A stretch of DNA of 64,000 nucleotides from G963704535 sp963704535 (GCA_963704535.1 OY969916.1:5084001-5148000), one strand, 5' to 3'; positions 15,209 through 25,300 are shown, counted from the first letter of the stretch. Notes: generated by a model not told the origin, from the sequence alone. Numbers and translations are program-made.

Positions 15209-15565
15209 ATGATGGACGAACGAGGGTTCATGAAATATCTGCCGCTGGTCGGGGCGGCGATCCTGCTGATCGTCGGCATCGCGCAGTTCACCAAGCGCCG
15301 CAAACCGCGCAGCTTCCGCGAGGATCCGATCGGCGCCTTGAAGGACCGCAGCGAACTCGTCGCCGGGCGCGCCCAGGAGGCGACCGAGGAGGCCGTGGCG
15401 CGCTTGCAAGAGTTGATCGACGAGATCCGCGGGCGGCTGCCGGAGTTTGGCCGGAAGCAGCAGGACAAATATCGCAAGGATCTCGGCCACCGGCTGACCA
15501 CCCTGAGCGATCAGGCCCAGTCGCTGCTCAAGGACCTGCGGGCGAACAGCGTTTTTAGCCGCTAA
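15209..15565 (+). CDS. Small membrane-anchored helical protein
   Basis: The ATG at 15209 is preferred because AAGAGGAGG ends seven bases upstream; ATGs at 15203 and 15212 are alternatives. The product has about 118 residues. One membrane segment lies near the start (YLPLVGAAILLIVGIAQF), followed by basic KRRKPR and then an amphipathic helical tail rich in Glu, Arg and Gln that looks like a coiled coil (AQEATEEAVARLQELIDEIRG...). The topology suggests a cytoplasmic coiled coil tethered to the membrane. No family is recognised. Confidence 0.65.
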   Translation: MMDERGFMKYLPLVGAAILLIVGIAQFTKRRKPRSFREDPIGALKDRSELVAGRAQEATEEAVARLQELIDEIRGRLPEFGRKQQDKYRKDLGHRLTTLSDQAQSLLKDLRANSVFSR

Positions 15566-15569
15566 AACG

Positions 15570-15750
15570 AGAGATTAGAGATTGGCGATTGGAGATTGAC
15601 GCAATCTCCAATCTCTAACTTTCATGCCCATCCGAATAACCGTGGTTGGGTGGGGGAAGTTGGGGAGGCTGGCCCTCCCCAAGCCCATCCCTCGATCATG
15701 TGGTTGGGTGGGGAAGTTGGGGAGGCTGGCCCTCCCTTGATTACTGAGGA
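15570..15750. repeat. Two repeat types: AGATTGG heptamer hairpin and a GTTGGGTGGGG duplicate
   Basis: At 15570-15625, GAGATTGG-type heptamers face their inverted copies (CAATCTCC). At about 15641-15740, a unit of about 70 bp containing GTGGTTGGGTGGGG, AAGTTGGGGAGG and CTGGCCCTCCC occurs twice in tandem. No gene. Confidence 0.65.
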
Positions 15751-15756
15751 TAAGTA

Positions 15757-16473
15757 TTAGATCGTCTGCCGCCAGGTACGTGGCTGCTCCATTGAGCCAG
15801 CCACGATGTGTGCCCCCCACACCAGCAGCCCCAGCGTCCCCACCATACCGATCACGCCGGCCCACGACTGCGCCCGCAGCAAGAGCGCGGCGTAGAGCGG
15901 CGCGCCCAGCAGCCCGTGGACAAACAGACTCAGCAGCAGCGGCATCGGCAGCAGAAACAGCAGCAGGCTCGTCCAGGAATAACGGCGGGTCAGCAGCAGA
16001 GTCGAGAGCAGCCCCAGCGAAACCAGCCCATTCATCAACCCCGCCAGCAACGTCACCGGCAGGCCGAAAGGCAAGGTCGCCGGGCTGGTATACGCCCACC
16101 AGCCCGATCGGACTCCGATCGTTTCGACAAACAGGTGGTAGAGCACGAACAGCACAAAGGTCAGAATGCCGGTGATATAGCCCCCGAACCACCAGCGATG
16201 GCGGTAGAGATAAAAGAACACCAGCGGCGGCAGCATCATTGTCCACGCCGCGAGAAAGATCGTGCGCGGCAGCGGGCGATCGAGCAGCGTGTAGACAGCC
16301 GGGAGCGGATTGCTGTAGGCGAACCCGTACAGCACCTGCCAGAGCGGCGACAGCAGCGCGCCAAGGTGTCCGGCGATCAGCGCGATCAGGTAGTTGGGCG
16401 AACGGTCGCGCCACCCCAGGTAGATCGCCAGCCCGTAGGCGCCGAGCGTGAAGAGGATGAGGCCTGTCTGCAT
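15757..16473 (-). CDS. Polytopic membrane protein of unknown function
   Basis: The product has about 238 residues when started at the ATG at 16473; a GTG at 16488 would overlap the upstream gene by ten bases. It has about seven hydrophobic helices (for example LILFTLGAYGLAIYL, FLAAWTMMLPPLVFFYLY, TGILTFVLFVLYHLFVETIG) with few charged residues. The gene follows the DUF1444 gene on the same strand with essentially no gap, so they form an operon. The family is not recognised. A His-Glu pair in LYHLFVETIG and a conserved-looking RSGWWAY loop are notable. Confidence 0.6.
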   Translation of the reverse strand: MQTGLILFTLGAYGLAIYLGWRDRSPNYLIALIAGHLGALLSPLWQVLYGFAYSNPLPAVYTLLDRPLPRTIFLAAWTMMLPPLVFFYLYRHRWWFGGYITGILTFVLFVLYHLFVETIGVRSGWWAYTSPATLPFGLPVTLLAGLMNGLVSLGLLSTLLLTRRYSWTSLLLFLLPMPLLLSLFVHGLLGAPLYAALLLRAQSWAGVIGMVGTLGLLVWGAHIVAGSMEQPRTWRQTI

Positions 16474-16478
16474 CTGTG

Positions 16479-17318
16479 TTATTCCCACTTATACTCACGA
16501 ACGGCGCCATCGACGAGGGTGAAGAGCTGGTCGGTGAGCCCATACCCACGCTGGGCCGCATCGGCCTGGACCTGAAGCGCGACACCGCGCAGGATCTCGG
16601 GGTTGGCATCGCTGAACGCGATCAGGAAATCGCGGTTGGGAATGCCGATGACCAAGTGCCCCGGCACCTCGCGCGCCCAGCCGGCCAGGATATCGGTGAG
16701 CAGCAGACGCGTCGCATCATACCCGTCGCCACTGTTGAAGATAAAGATCCGCTGCTCGCCCGCGCCGGCAGCCGTGTAATCCACGTGCCCGATCGTCCGG
16801 CGGTGCAAGTTCTCGATCGCCTGCTCGTGGATATCCTGGACACTCAGCCCCCAGCGTTCGAGATGGTCCTCGTTGATAAACGCGACACTGCGCTCCTCAT
16901 CGACGACATAGGTGATCATCAGGTCGGCCAGGAACTCACGGTAGGCCAGCATCGGCAGCTTGCGTTCGCGCACGGCCACCAACAGATTGATCGGCTTCAG
17001 CATCGGGCAGATCCGATCGGCCAGGTCGGCGAAGTCGCTGACGCTACGATCGGGCGCGACTCCCAGCACCACCTCGGCGAAATTTTGCGCCACCACGTCG
17101 AGCTGCGACGGGTCGCGCGCGTAGGCGGCGTGGAAGTTGTCCAGATCGACCGTGAGGTCGGCGCCGCGCACGCGCAGCTGCAGCTCCATGCCGCGCCGCT
17201 CAATCACCTCGATCTCATCGCTGAGCGTCACGCGCTTCTCCATGTAGGCGGCGAACTGCTCGGCTGTCATCACCCGGACCGCGCCATTGCCGTCGGCGCG
17301 GCCATTTCCATCAGACAT
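16479..17318 (-). CDS. DUF1444-family protein
   Basis: The 279-residue protein appears soluble. The central part matches DUF1444 as I know it: LLVAVRERKLPMLAYREFLADLMITYVVDEERSVAFINEDHLERWGLS near 113-160 and IFNSGDGYDATRLLLTDIL near 193-211. The function of the family is not established; members are cytoplasmic and often annotated as YtpQ-like. The gene is the first of a two-gene operon with the membrane protein at 15757. The tandem repeat array lies upstream of its start. Confidence 0.75.
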   Translation of the reverse strand: MSDGNGRADGNGAVRVMTAEQFAAYMEKRVTLSDEIEVIERRGMELQLRVRGADLTVDLDNFHAAYARDPSQLDVVAQNFAEVVLGVAPDRSVSDFADLADRICPMLKPINLLVAVRERKLPMLAYREFLADLMITYVVDEERSVAFINEDHLERWGLSVQDIHEQAIENLHRRTIGHVDYTAAGAGEQRIFIFNSGDGYDATRLLLTDILAGWAREVPGHLVIGIPNRDFLIAFSDANPEILRGVALQVQADAAQRGYGLTDQLFTLVDGAVREYKWE

Positions 17319-17342
17319 ACAATGATCTCTTTCCTATCGCTA

Positions 17343-17524
17343 GAGTTCCCTGATGGAAAGGAGTTCTTGAGGGGGCTTCCCCCTCAAACTCCCCCTGTCA
17401 AACAGAGTTCCCTGACGGAATAGAGGTCTTGAGGGGGCTTCCCCCTCAAACTCCCCCTGTCAAACAGAGTTCCCTGATGGAATGGGGGTCTTGAGGGGGC
17501 TTCCCCCTCAAACTCCCCCTGTTC
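17343..17524. repeat. Three tandem 62-bp repeats with internal hairpin
   Basis: Units start at 17343, 17405 and 17467 (period 62). Each carries GAGTTCCCTGA, then TCTTGAGGGGGC facing GCCCCCTCAA-type complement, then ACTCCCCCTGT. The hairpin core is that of the MITE family, but the GAGACTGT ends are missing. Confidence 0.8.
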
Positions 17525-18286
17525 TCAGACGATCATGATCGCTTGGCCGCTGGTATTCGCGCCGTCAGGGCCGGCAAGCCACAGCGCCTTGACGGCGACC
17601 TCCTCGGGCGTGACCACGCGCTGCTGCCCGCCGAGCGCCAGGACGCTCGCGCGCGCGGCGTCGGGCGTGCGGCCGGTCTTCTCGACGATGTTGTCGATCG
17701 CGTCTCGTAGCATATCAGTCTCGACCCAGCCGGGGCATAGCGCATTGGCGGTGATATTGTAACGCGCCAGTTCAAGCGCCAGCGAGCGGGTCAGGCCCAG
17801 CAGGGCGTGCTTGGAGGCGCTGTAGGCCGCAGAGTAGGGGATGCCGCTCAGGGCGGCGGTCGACGCGACATTGATAATCCGCCCCCCGCCGCGCTCGATC
17901 ATGTCCGGCACCGCAGCCCGGCAGCAGAAGAAGGGGCCGGTGGCGTTCACCTGCATGACACGCTCCCAGGTGGCGTCGTCGGTCTCGGCGAACTTGACGC
18001 TGGCGGTGATGCCGGCGTTATTGACCAGGATGTCGATTGGGCCGAGCGACGCGCGCACATGGTCGAAGGCGGAGCGAATCGCCACCCCGTCGGCGACATC
18101 GCAGGGAAGCGCGAGGGCCGTGCCGCCCAGTGTGGCGATCTCGGCGCAGACCTGCTCCAATGTGGCGCTTGTGCGCCCGGTCACGGCCACGCCGGCGCCG
18201 GCGCCGGCCAGGGCCAGCGCAATCGCGCGGCCAATGCCGCGCCCGCCGCCGGTGACGAGCGCAACCTTGCCGTCCAGTGTACCCAT
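17525..18286 (-). CDS. FabG-like SDR oxidoreductase
   Basis: This classical short-chain dehydrogenase has 253 residues from the ATG at 18286 (GAGGTGG lies just upstream; the GTG at 18298 is less likely). Motifs are all present: TGGGRGIG for the cofactor, NNAG (LVNNAGIT), catalytic Ser in NVAST, and YSASK with Tyr and Lys. The PGWVETDM loop and the C-terminal TSGQAIMIV fit 3-oxoacyl-ACP or 3-hydroxybutyrate dehydrogenase-type enzymes. The gene stands alone, so the substrate is not set by context. Unlike the SDR at 2387, its active site is intact. Confidence 0.9.
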   Translation of the reverse strand: MGTLDGKVALVTGGGRGIGRAIALALAGAGAGVAVTGRTSATLEQVCAEIATLGGTALALPCDVADGVAIRSAFDHVRASLGPIDILVNNAGITASVKFAETDDATWERVMQVNATGPFFCCRAAVPDMIERGGGRIINVASTAALSGIPYSAAYSASKHALLGLTRSLALELARYNITANALCPGWVETDMLRDAIDNIVEKTGRTPDAARASVLALGGQQRVVTPEEVAVKALWLAGPDGANTSGQAIMIV

Positions 18287-18342
18287 AGACCACCTCACTC
18301 AAGTGCGTGTGGTAGTCTACCGCAGGCTGAGCGCGCGGTCAA

Positions 18343-18480
18343 GCCTTGAAAAGGGGGAGTTTGAGGGGGCCGCCCCTCAAGAATCCTCTTTCCACCAGGG
18401 GCGATTGTCTGAAAGGGGGAGTTTGAGGGGCCGCCCCTCAAGAATCCCTTTTCCACCACCTAAACCATCTCTCAGAGAGC
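18343..18480. repeat. Two adjacent MITE-like hairpin copies
   Basis: Two diverged copies begin at about 18345 and 18408, each with GGGGGAGTTTGAGGGG facing CCGCCCCTCAAGAAT and ending TTTCCACC. The right end ATCTC followed by TCA at about 18470-18477 is a trace of the GAGAC end with a TNA duplication. Confidence 0.6.
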
Positions 18481-18526
18481 CATGCTAGAATAGAGGGCGA
18501 ACAGCCTCAAACGAAGGAGCACGCCA

Positions 18527-18739
18527 TTGAACTGCTGGCATTGCGAGCGGCCCGCGCATGGGGCCTGCATCTTCTGTGGGCGCGCGGTGTGCAAGGAGCA
18601 CATCCGCGAGATGCCGCATATCGTGGCGCTCTACCGCGACAGCAAAGGCGCCCAGAAGGCGATCATCACGGCGCGGGCCGTCTTCTGTGGGGTCTGCGAG
18701 CCGCGGGAGGACCCGGTCGAGGTGCCGGAGCTGAAGTGA
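18527..18739 (+). CDS. Small zinc-ribbon protein (DUF2180-like)
   Basis: The 70-residue protein starts at a TTG at 18527, supported by AAGGAGC nine bases upstream. It carries four metal-ligand pairs: CWHC (3-6), CIFC (14-17), CKEH (22-25) and CGVC near 54-57. That is a treble-clef or B-box-like arrangement, as in DUF2180 (MxCxxC...CxxC...CxxH). It probably binds zinc. A -10-like TAGAAT lies at about 18486-18491. The partner and function are unknown. Confidence 0.7.
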   Translation: MNCWHCERPAHGACIFCGRAVCKEHIREMPHIVALYRDSKGAQKAIITARAVFCGVCEPREDPVEVPELK

Positions 18740-18744
18740 GTCAT

Positions 18745-18876
18745 TCCGAAAAGGGGGAGTTTGACGGGAGCAGCCTCCTCAAGAATCCCTTTCCATTAGT
18801 CAGTCTCTAAGACAAGGTCAGTTGTCAGTTGCGGCGCAACTGACAACTGACAACTGACAACTGACAACTGACAACT
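18745..18876. repeat. MITE fragment followed by an ACAACTG heptamer array
   Basis: A MITE-like hairpin spans 18748-18806 (right end CAGTCTC then TAA). At 18815-18876, CAGTTGT-type copies face about five ACAACTG copies around a GCGGCGC loop. The array runs to the stop codon of the histidine kinase. Confidence 0.75.
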
Positions 18877-20834
18877 CAGTGCTGCCCCACCGCCATCTCC
18901 CGCTCGACCTCCTCGGCGATGATCGGCAAGCGCACCGTCATAGTCGTGCCGCGGCCCGGTGCGCTCTCGACATCGATCGTGCCGCCGTGCTCCTGCACAA
19001 TTCCGTAGGAGACCGAAAGGCCCAAGCCAGTGCCGGGGGTCTGGCTGCCGCCCAGCGCGCCTTTGGTCGTCACAAACGGCTCGAAGATTGTATCGCGAAT
19101 CTCGTCGGGAATGCCGCTGCCGGTGTCGGAGATGCTGAGTTCGAGCTGGCCGTGTTGCTCGCGCAGGATGACGGTCAGCGTGCCGCCGTCCGGCTTCATT
19201 GCGTCGCGGGCGTTGGTGATCAGGTTCAGCACCACCTGCGAGATCTGGCCAAGGTCGCAGACCGTCGGTGAGACCAGCTCGACCCGCCGGACAACCTCGA
19301 TGTGCGATTTACGCAGATCCAGTTCGACCAGGGTCAGCGTCTCGTCGATCGCGTCGGTGATGTCGCTCAGGCCACGGTGGTGCTCCTGGCGGCGGGCAAA
19401 GGTCAGCAGGCCGCGGGTGATGCTGCGGCCGCGGCGGCACGACTGCATGACGATATCGAGCGAGTGATTCTTCTCCTCGACCTCATCCGAGCGGTAGCCA
19501 AGCTCGGCATAGCCAAGCATACCGCCGAGCAAGTTGTTGAACTCGTGGGCAATGCCGGCGGCGAAGGTCCCGACTGCGGCCAGCTTCGAGGACTGAATCA
19601 GCTCGGCCTGCTTGCGGCGCAGCTCGTTGAACAGGCGAGCGTTCTCCAGGGCCATGGTGGCCTGGCGGGCGAATGAGGTTAGCACACGCTGCTCATCGGC
19701 GTCAAGGCCGCGCAGCCGGTCAAAGGCCAGGCAGATCGCGCCGAGCACCTGCTTCTCCCCGATCAGCGGGATGCTCAGCACGCCCGACCAATGCTCGGCA
19801 TCGGGCAGCGCGGCGGTGGGAGCCAGCGCCTGGCAGCGCTCGTCGGTCACCAGCACCACCAGCCCGCGCTCAAACAGCGCCCCGTAGCTCTCGGGGCTCG
19901 CCAGCGACTCGGGGTCGCCGTCCAGCGCCGGCAGGTTATGGCCGGTCATCAGCCGCAGCCGGCCGCTCTCGTCGAACAGCACCACCCAACCATACGGCGC
20001 ATCGAGCAGCGCGGCCAGTCGCTCGCACAGGATCTCCAGCATCGTCTGCATATGCAGGGTGCCGATCATCGTCGTCGCCAGGGCCTGGAGCCGCTCAAGC
20101 CGAGTGGCCAGCTTCTCACGCTGCACAGCGACATAGGCGAAATCGGTGGTCGTACTCCGCAGGGTCACTTCGCGCAGGAACAAGCGCTGCGCCACGGCCA
20201 GCGGCGCGAGGCCCAGCAGGAACGCCAGCGGGCTGACCGACCACAGCGCGCCCAGCAGCCCGCCAAGCGGGATCATCGCCAGCACATACCAGCGCATGGC
20301 CATCAGGCGCGCGCGCCAGCGCGCCAGCAGCGCATCGTGCTCGGCGCCGCCGGCCCCAAAGACCAGCTCGGTCGCGTAGGCGAACGCGCCGATAATCAGC
20401 AGCCCCAGTAGCCCCAGCGGCGTCGTGTAGGGCAGCGCCGGCGGCAGCTCGGTCAGTTGGTAGATCGGAGCCACCATCGCGACGACCGCGCAGCGCGCGC
20501 CGGCGTCGAGCAGGGCCTGGCCGAGGGGACGCCGGGGCAGCAGCGCCGGAACCAGGGTGCCGAGCACAGCCGCCGCCAGCAGCAATGGCCAACCGGCGAC
20601 AGCCATCCCGGCGATCAGCAGCGCCGGCGCCGGAGAAAGCGTGCTCTGATCTTCAAGCTCGACGGCGGCAATATCGCCGAGGCCAAGCAGCCCGGCAATC
20701 ACCGCCGCGCCGATCAATGCTTCGTATGAGAAGGGCGGTAGGCCGAGCACAATCGACGTGATCGCGATGGCGAGCAGCGCCACGATCCAGGCCACGACCA
20801 CGGGGCGGCGGGCTACCTGCGCGATGAGGAGCAT
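18876..20834 (-). CDS. Membrane-associated GAF sensor histidine kinase
   Basis: The product has about 652 residues. The ATG at 20834 suits the GAGGGAG site; the ATG at 20843 overlaps it. Residues 1-215 are a polytopic hydrophobic region of about seven helices. A GAF domain lies at about 240-410. The phosphoacceptor His is in GIAHEFNNLLGGMLGYAEL near 435. The ATP-binding domain follows, with NLITNARDAM (N box), DTGSGIP (G1) and GTGLGLSVSYGIV (G2). The HEFNN type resembles NtrB/HPK4 kinases. No response regulator gene is adjacent, so it is an orphan kinase. Confidence 0.9.
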   Translation of the reverse strand: MLLIAQVARRPVVVAWIVALLAIAITSIVLGLPPFSYEALIGAAVIAGLLGLGDIAAVELEDQSTLSPAPALLIAGMAVAGWPLLLAAAVLGTLVPALLPRRPLGQALLDAGARCAVVAMVAPIYQLTELPPALPYTTPLGLLGLLIIGAFAYATELVFGAGGAEHDALLARWRARLMAMRWYVLAMIPLGGLLGALWSVSPLAFLLGLAPLAVAQRLFLREVTLRSTTTDFAYVAVQREKLATRLERLQALATTMIGTLHMQTMLEILCERLAALLDAPYGWVVLFDESGRLRLMTGHNLPALDGDPESLASPESYGALFERGLVVLVTDERCQALAPTAALPDAEHWSGVLSIPLIGEKQVLGAICLAFDRLRGLDADEQRVLTSFARQATMALENARLFNELRRKQAELIQSSKLAAVGTFAAGIAHEFNNLLGGMLGYAELGYRSDEVEEKNHSLDIVMQSCRRGRSITRGLLTFARRQEHHRGLSDITDAIDETLTLVELDLRKSHIEVVRRVELVSPTVCDLGQISQVVLNLITNARDAMKPDGGTLTVILREQHGQLELSISDTGSGIPDEIRDTIFEPFVTTKGALGGSQTPGTGLGLSVSYGIVQEHGGTIDVESAPGRGTTMTVRLPIIAEEVEREMAVGQH

Positions 20835-20995
20835 TCGAGGCATCTCCCTCGCTATAGTGTCATTGTTTGCGATTCCGCCCCCTTTATAGCACGTCAGTAC
20901 ACAGATGACAAGCTTGGGGGAGCTGTTTGAGATAAATTTTTAATGACAATATGACAACACGAATGTTAGGGTCCCTCGATTTTTAGATGAGCCAG

Positions 20996-21060
20996 GCTTG
21001 TGTTACGTGTTGCGTGTTGCGTCGCGCCGAATCACGCAACACGCAACACATAACACGAGG
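20996..21060. repeat. 7-bp tandem repeat hairpin (CGCAACA type), second copy
   Basis: TGTTGCG-type heptamers and their inverted copies surround a CGCGCCG loop. The first base of the right arm is about 80 bp upstream of the gene at 21138. Confidence 0.75.
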
Positions 21061-21137
21061 CGGGCCGCTGGCCCTCCCGCTCATGCACCGGCGTTGTGGT
21101 ATCATACGCCAGGCCAAGCTTGATCACCTGGAGCGCT

Positions 21138-21710
21138 ATGAGCATAAGCACGTTCGACGTCGCCCCACTCAACTCCTACGCGGAGCGGATCACGACCGGG
21201 ATCGCGATGCTGGGCGGCGTGTTGATGCTGCCCATGCTCTTCTTGTTTCTGAGCGAGATGCTGCTGGCGGGCGTCGCGATCACCGGCGCGGTCATCACGG
21301 TCGCGATCGCGCTGGCGTTGGCAGCCTGGCTGGTGCTGAACTACGCCGTGCAGCCGACCAGCTATGTCATTGATGGCGAGCGGCTGCTGATCCGGCGGCG
21401 CTGGGCGCGCGAGATGCGCGTCCCGTTCAAAGAGATCGCCGCCGTCTCGGTGGCCGCAGCGCTGGCCGACGTGCCGCGCTTCGGGCTGCGGCGCTCATTC
21501 AACGCCGGCGTCTTCGGCTACCAAGGGCCGTTCCGGCTCGATCCATACGGCATGGTCTTCTTCGTGGCGACGAACCGCGAGCGGCTGGTCGCGGTCGCCC
21601 GCAGGGACCGACCGCCGCTGATCCTTAGCCCGAGCCGCCCGCGCGAGTTCGTCGAGGCGCTGCGCGAGGCGCTGATCAAGCAGCCGCAAGCGGATGAAGA
21701 CAAAGCATAA
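21138..21710 (+). CDS. Two-helix membrane protein with PH-like domain
   Basis: The product has 190 residues from the ATG at 21138 (GGAG upstream). Two hydrophobic helices (about 22-45 and 48-68) are followed by a domain beginning PTSYVIDGERLLIRRRWAREMRVPFKEIAAVSV, the pattern of bacterial PH domains that follow membrane hairpins. A YGMVFFVATNRERLVAVARRDRPPLILSP block completes it. The role is probably membrane-associated and is otherwise unknown. The stop overlaps the ATG of the next gene by one base (TAATG), so the two are coupled. Confidence 0.65.
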   Translation: MSISTFDVAPLNSYAERITTGIAMLGGVLMLPMLFLFLSEMLLAGVAITGAVITVAIALALAAWLVLNYAVQPTSYVIDGERLLIRRRWAREMRVPFKEIAAVSVAAALADVPRFGLRRSFNAGVFGYQGPFRLDPYGMVFFVATNRERLVAVARRDRPPLILSPSRPREFVEALREALIKQPQADEDKA

Positions 21711-22267
21711 TGCGTTTCCCTGATGCCGACAAACTTGCGCTGCCGTGTGTCTTTGAGCAGATCGTGCCTGGTCGGCTCCACCCCGACGGCCGGCGCTACT
21801 TGCCGCTCATCCTGTTGGGGCTGCCGCCGCAAACCGACGCGGTGGGCGCGCGAACGCTGGGGATCGTCGACCGCCACCACCTCGTCGATCCGGCATTGGC
21901 CGGGCACAAGGGCAGCGCGCGGCTAGTGTTCCTGCTCAGTAGCGTCCACATCCAGGCACCGCCGTTCCGCCAGGGCCTAGAGGATGCCGCTGGATTCGGA
22001 GCGGGCGGGTTCAGCACCGCGCCGGTCGCCTACGGGCAGGTCGTCAGCATCCCCACTTGGGAGGCCGAGCGAACCCACCTGCCGTACGAGGCACTGCACA
22101 CCGAGCTGCTGCTCAATATCGGCATCGGCGTGATCGGCGTGCGCACCAGCGCGACGGCCACCAGCCTGGCCGAGAGCCTGGGAAAGCCGCGGATCGAGCC
22201 CGGCGACTGGCTGCGCGTTTCCAGATCGCGGATCGACATTCTTGGGTTTGAGAAAGGGGGAGTTTGA
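21710..22267 (+). CDS. Hypothetical protein, C terminus provided by a repeat element
   Basis: The 185-residue protein is coupled to the preceding gene by a TAATG overlap. No membrane segment is seen. It has a moderately conserved-looking centre (GFGAGGFSTAPVAYGQVVSIPTWE and NIGIGVIGVRT). No family is recognised. The last five residues (EKGGV) and the stop codon are read from the MITE-like repeat that begins at about 22250. The original stop has therefore been replaced, or the gene has been trimmed by the insertion. Confidence 0.6.
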   Translation: MRFPDADKLALPCVFEQIVPGRLHPDGRRYLPLILLGLPPQTDAVGARTLGIVDRHHLVDPALAGHKGSARLVFLLSSVHIQAPPFRQGLEDAAGFGAGGFSTAPVAYGQVVSIPTWEAERTHLPYEALHTELLLNIGIGVIGVRTSATATSLAESLGKPRIEPGDWLRVSRSRIDILGFEKGGV

Positions 22268-22320
22268 GGAGGGCCGCCCCTCAAGAATCCCTTTTCCACT
22301 TCAAACTATTTCTAAATATT
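22248..22320. repeat. MITE-like repeat overlapping the 3' end of the preceding gene
   Basis: GAAAGGGGGAGTTTGAGG faces CCGCCCCTCAAGAATCCC. The right end reads CAAACTATTTC followed by TAA, a trace of the usual end. The left end is lost or diverged. Confidence 0.65.
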
Positions 22321-22337
22321 TCAGAATCTTATGTCAT

Positions 22338-25300
22338 ATGCCAACTATCCTGACGTTGATCATGCCCCCGCTGGTCGCCCTGGCGCTGTGCCTCCACCTG
22401 GGCTATGCGTGTAGCAAGGTGGCCCTGCCGCCGGAGCTGCGGCCCTTCGCCCCGCTGCTGGCGCCGCTGGCCGGCTGCGCGCTGTTCCTGGTGTGCGCGG
22501 CGGCCCTCACCACGCTGACCGCACTCACGCCGGCGCAGATCGCGATCGGGATGGCCGCGCTGGCCGCCCCGACGAACGTGTGGGCGTTCCTCCACGACCG
22601 ACGACCGAGAACCAAGAACCAAGAACCAAGAACCAAGAACCAAGCACAAAAACCGACAACCTCCTCCATCCTCCATCCTCTGGTCGTGTGCGCGCTGTTC
22701 GCCGCCCTGGTCCTCACGCTGGCGATCCTGCCGCCGCTGCGCTGGGGCACGTCGACGCCAATCGGCAGCAACTGGGACGCCGCCGAGTTCTACGTGCCGC
22801 TGGGCCGCGCGCTGCAATTGCGCTCCCAGCGCGAACTCACGGAGCTGCCGCGTAACCCGCTGGTACATATCTTCAGCATCCCGCCGGTCTCCGGCCGCAT
22901 CCACGCCTTCTCCTACCTCCACGCCGCCGTGAGCACCATCACCGGCGTCGAGCCGCTGCGCTCCTACGCCCCGATAATGGCGTTCGTGCTGGCGCTCCAG
23001 CCGCTAGCGGTCTACCCGCTGGCATGCGTGCTTGGCCTGCGGCGCGGCGCAGCCCTGCTGGCGGCCGGGCTGGTGGCCCTGGCATGGCTGCCGCTGTGGG
23101 TCGCGTATAACAACTTCTCGACCACCTCATGGCGCTGCCGCTGCTGCCCGCCGCGTTGGCCGGCAGCCTGGTGGCGCTGCGCGCCGGCGGATGGCGCGCC
23201 CTGACCTGCGGCGCGCTGTTCACCGCCGCCCTGGCGACCGCCTACTACCCAGCGATGACCGCCTACCTGGCGCTGCTCGGCCCCGCCGCGCTGTACCTGC
23301 TCCTGCGACGACCGACGACCGACCACCGACCACCGACCACCGGCGGCGGCCAGGGAGGGTATGCCCTACAGGGTCGCGATTCTCAATTTTCAATTCTCAA
23401 TTCTCAATTCCCCACCCCTTCACCACAGTGGGTGGTGATCAAACGTGGGCTGGCGCTGGCGGCGCTGGCGTTCGTGTTCAGCGGCGCGGCGCAGGTCTAC
23501 TTTTTCTTGCACCCCGGCTTCCTGGAGGAGATCCTGCGCGGCGGCGCCGGATTCCAGGTGAATAGCTTCGTCGGGTTGCCCGACGCGCTGGGGCTGGCGG
23601 CGACCTTCAACCGCGAATCGCTGCCGGGCGAGCCGGGTCTGGTCGGCGCCGCCGTGGCGCTGGCGCTGCTGCTGGGCACCGCCGGGCTGGCCGGGCGGCG
23701 GGCGCTGGCGCTGGCGGCCATGGCCGCCGGCGCGGCCGTCTACCAGGCGCTCACGTGGGCACGCGCCTACCACTATGGCTTCTACAAAGGGGTTACATTT
23801 GAAATACCGATCTACGCCCTGCTGATCGCCGCCGGTGCCGCGCTGGCCTGGGAGGTCGCCGGGCGCCGGGCGGCCTGGCGCATCCCCGGCCGCGCCGCCG
23901 TCGCGGCAAGTCTGGCGCTGATCGTGGCGCTGAATGTGACCACGGTCTGGCGCGTCCAGCAGCGCTACACCGCCGCCGGGCCGCAGCTCTGGACCGCAGC
24001 CGAGGCCGATGTCGCCGAGGTGCGCGGGCAGGTGCCGCCCGCGGCGAGCGTGCTGGTCGTGCCCTCGCCGGCGCACGCCCCGACCTTCAACAGCCTGATC
24101 AGCTATGCGCTGCTGGGCCACGAGCTGGTCGGCCAGTTCAAAACCGGCTACGACGCGCTCGACGCGCCGCCCAGCCAGGCCGCCGAGGTCGCGCTGCTGC
24201 CGGAGGAGACCGATCCATCCGGCTACGGCTATCAGTCCGAAGAGGTCAGGTGGGCCGGCGCGGGTATGCGGCTGTATGGCCGCACCCCCGGCGTACGCTA
24301 CCACCGCGCGCTCGGGGAGGGCGGGCGTTACCCGGCGCTCGGCGCCGGCGCGACACTGGCGCTGCGCCTGGGGCCGGATGGCATCGCCCTACCGGGCGAG
24401 GCCACGCCCGCCGGTTCGCCGCGCGACACCCAGTTGACGCTGGCGATCGCCAGCTTTGGCCCCACGACGCTGGAACTGACCGCCGGCGCCCAGACAACCC
24501 GCTACGATCTGCCCGGCGGGCTGGTCGAGATCTCCAGCGCCGCATTTTCCGTCCCCGACGAGGTGCTGCTGCACAACGCCGGCGCCGAGGCGGCCTACCT
24601 GTGGTGGGGCGAGCTGCGCGACGGCGCCGAGCCGGGCCTGACACCACGCGACGAAGTCTTCGCGCAGGTGCTGGCGCAGCCGGCCGAGGGCCAGCAGACC
24701 GCCGCAGCCGAGATCCAACTGCACACGCAGGCGCTGCCCGATGGACGGCAGAAGCTCACCGGGCTGCTCACCGTCGCGTATACGCCGGGCAACGAAAGCG
24801 AATGGCAGGAGGTGGGCCAGTGGGTCTTTTTTCCAAGCGGCGGGCGCCGGCTGCACCTTGACGCCGACCTCGCCCGGCTGACTGCGTCGCTCAGTGCCGA
24901 GGCGCAGCCGGCCGACCTGTTCGGCACCGCGCAGCCGGTCGGCGACGGCGAGTACCAGATGACCCTGCTGCTGGCCAACAACGCCCGCATTATCTACGGC
25001 ACGACCCTATGGACCTGGCGCATGCGCGACGGCCAGGCCGAGCACATCAGCGCCAACTCGGTGCTCTTCGATGTCGTGCCGCTGCCGCGGCCGGCGACGC
25101 CGCAGCAGGCCGAGAGCCAGGACGGCACGATCCGGCTGCGCGGCTACACCATGCCGCGCCGCAAAGCCCGCCCCGGCGAGACGCTCACACTCAACCTGAT
25201 CTGGCAGAGCCTGCGCCGCCTCGACGGCGACCTCCAGGCACGTGTCACCCTGCGTGACGCCGGCGGGCGTATCCTGGCCCAGCAGGCGCTGCCGATCGGC

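Noticed and set aside
17343..17524. CRISPR-like array
   Set aside because: Only three direct copies with no unique spacers; the whole 62-bp unit repeats and no cas genes are near.
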